Source: Viridibacterium sp035456105 (GTDB taxonomy: Bacteria; Pseudomonadota; Gammaproteobacteria; Burkholderiales; Rhodocyclaceae). Taken from it: a stretch of DNA of 64,000 nucleotides. The stretch is taken from the NCBI GenBank assembly GCA_035456105.1, contig DATIDV010000017.1, positions 620,001-684,000 of the forward strand, in the 5' to 3' direction. Below the pieces are notes generated by a model. That model was not told the DNA's origin, did no database searches, and worked only from the letters and a program-made list of their open reading frames with translations. Positions 63,036 through 64,000 of the stretch are shown here, piece after piece. The position numbers were made by a program, and so were the translations under genes. Positions within the stretch are counted from its first letter, which is position 1, and each line of letters opens with the position of its first letter.

Positions 63036-63452
63036 ATGACCCCGACATACAGCAGGCAATCGCTGGATCTGCCCGCGGTGGCGCAGGCCTTCGAACTGCA
63101 GCGTGAAGAGCCTGCGGTCGGAACCCGTGCTGCCGTCATTTACGCGCTGGTGGCGCATCGGCTGTCCACTTTTTATGACGAGGGCTACTGGTTCACCCAG
63201 GCACAAGCCGCTACGCTCAGCGCGGAATGGCTGTCGCGTTCGGACAAGGTGATGTCGCTCGCCGAACGCAAGCAGCTCTCGAATCTGAGCGAGCAGGTGG
63301 CCGGGCAGATCAGGGATACCCTGTCGCGTGAAGCCGGGCTTTTCACGGCGCACGAACTCATGGAGTCCCTCGACCCGCGCCATGTGTCAGAGGTCGGCGC
63401 TTCCATCATGGACGAGTGCGTGCGCCTGCTGAAGCTATCGGACCTCGCCTGA
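63036..63452 (+). CDS. Conserved hypothetical protein
   Basis: A 138-residue helical protein with no signal peptide or membrane segment. It follows the ProQ-type gene by 39 bases on the same strand. The sequence MTPTYSRQSLDLPAVAQAFE leads into a helix-rich body. Family not recognised. ATG at 63036 preferred to TTG at 63024. Confidence 0.6.
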   Translation: MTPTYSRQSLDLPAVAQAFELQREEPAVGTRAAVIYALVAHRLSTFYDEGYWFTQAQAATLSAEWLSRSDKVMSLAERKQLSNLSEQVAGQIRDTLSREAGLFTAHELMESLDPRHVSEVGASIMDECVRLLKLSDLA

Positions 63453-63506
63453 GAGCTTGTCAGCCGTCAGGAAGGCTGGCGTTCGCCCCTCTGTCGACCG
63501 ACACCT

Positions 63507-64000
63507 TCAGGCAACAGCTTGCGGGCGTTTCTTGAACAGGCTGGAAGCCGAGCTTGCCTTGCCGACTTGCGCGGCGATGTCGAGCAACACCGGGCCGAGC
63601 GATTCCATGCGCTGGGGGGTGAGGCGCACGTTCGGACCGGCGACAGTGATGACGCCGATGGCCGAGCCATCCGCACCAAAGACGGGTGCGGCCATCGCCG
63701 ACATGCCGGGTGCGAACATTTCGTTGATCATGCTGAAGCCACGTTGACGCGCCGCACGCACGAGCGTCATCACCGCCTTGATCGAAGTGGGTGCCTTGGG
63801 GCCATGCTCTGCCGCGCTGGCGATGCCTGCCTTGGCGACCAGCGCCATTGCGTCGTCGTCGCGGAAGCTCGACAGCCAGGCATGGCCCGCCGAACTGCAC
63901 GATAGTGGTACTGACATGCCCATGTCCGCGTCATAACGCAGGCCACTCTTCGCGCCCTGCGCGCGCGCCACGAAGATCAGTTCTTCTCCATCCACGACGG
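63507..64000 (-). CDS. IclR family regulator, C-terminal part (cut by window end)
   Basis: The C-terminal effector-binding half of an IclR regulator: GEELIFVARAQGAKSGLRYD, LSCSSAGHAWLSSF and a long stretch ending GPNVRLTPQRMESLGPVLLDIA. The frame continues to the right edge without a start codon, so the DNA-binding half lies outside. Ligand unknown. Confidence 0.88.
   Translation of the reverse strand, partial: VVDGEELIFVARAQGAKSGLRYDADMGMSVPLSCSSAGHAWLSSFRDDDAMALVAKAGIASAAEHGPKAPTSIKAVMTLVRAARQRGFSMINEMFAPGMSAMAAPVFGADGSAIGVITVAGPNVRLTPQRMESLGPVLLDIAAQVGKASSASSLFKKRPQAVA

Noticed and set aside
1..64000. CRISPR arrays, prophage or complete insertion sequences
   Set aside because: No regularly spaced direct repeats, integrase, capsid or transposase frames were seen in any part of the window.

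Overview
The window is a high-GC bacterial chromosome segment, most likely from a betaproteobacterium. Pointers are the metX-metW pair, ProQ/FinO, PhoB-PhoR, a Psd with the LGST cleavage motif, a DUF1501/DUF1800 pair and a PHA-depolymerase-type esterase. The order or genus cannot be fixed from sequence reading alone. Genes are dense on both strands, with many 1-4 bp stop/start overlaps. No CRISPR array, prophage or intact insertion sequence was seen. One tRNA (Pro, anticodon TGG) is present. Layout, 1-13 kb: the end of an unknown gene; a split YeeE/YedE sulfur transporter; DUF2721; a periplasmic binding protein; then a minus-strand metX-metW-radical-SAM unit preceded by a SAM-II riboswitch with a consensus promoter and a terminator-like hairpin; a sigma-54-activator-like ATPase lacking the GAFTGA loop; a GNAT; an arsR-arsI-arsC-acr3 arsenic operon; and a RES-Xre toxin-antitoxin pair split by a GlsB/YeaQ membrane protein gene. 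Layout, 13-20 kb: the strongest candidate for a poorly described system. It holds a Tat-lipoprotein FAD oxidoreductase, a membrane-fused spermidine-synthase-like enzyme, DUF350, an SPFH/SHOCT protein, a zinc-ribbon DUF4178 protein, a 52-residue glycine-rich protein and SpeD. Together they look like a membrane-associated polyamine or envelope-stress module. Layout, 20-43 kb: an exported glucan-water-dikinase-like protein; gatB; small hypotheticals; phoB-phoR with a Pho box and a probable ATT start for PhoR; an SbmA/YddA-type ABC exporter; HAD; psd; a PHA-depolymerase-like esterase; a MerR/carboxymuconolactone-decarboxylase unit with a MerR-type operator; a luciferase-like monooxygenase; a CHASE3-GAF-PAS-GGDEF cyclase; and a UvrD-like helicase with a LexA box. 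Layout, 43-64 kb: DUF72; tRNA-Pro; DUF1501/DUF1800; ampG-SMUG1-NUDIX; a hybrid two-component system; two exported unknown proteins; DUF1348; cyanase; small membrane proteins; DUF924; msrB-msrA; a zinc-ribbon RES protein in a lower-GC patch; a gamma-glutamyltransferase; ProQ; and an IclR regulator cut by the window end. Function is linked mainly through regulation: SAM sensing of methionine synthesis, PhoB autoregulation, SOS control of the helicase, ArsR control of the ars operon and probable autorepression of the TA pair. Starts were re-chosen where an upstream in-frame start lacked a ribosome-binding site; functional calls rest on motif recognition, not database searches.
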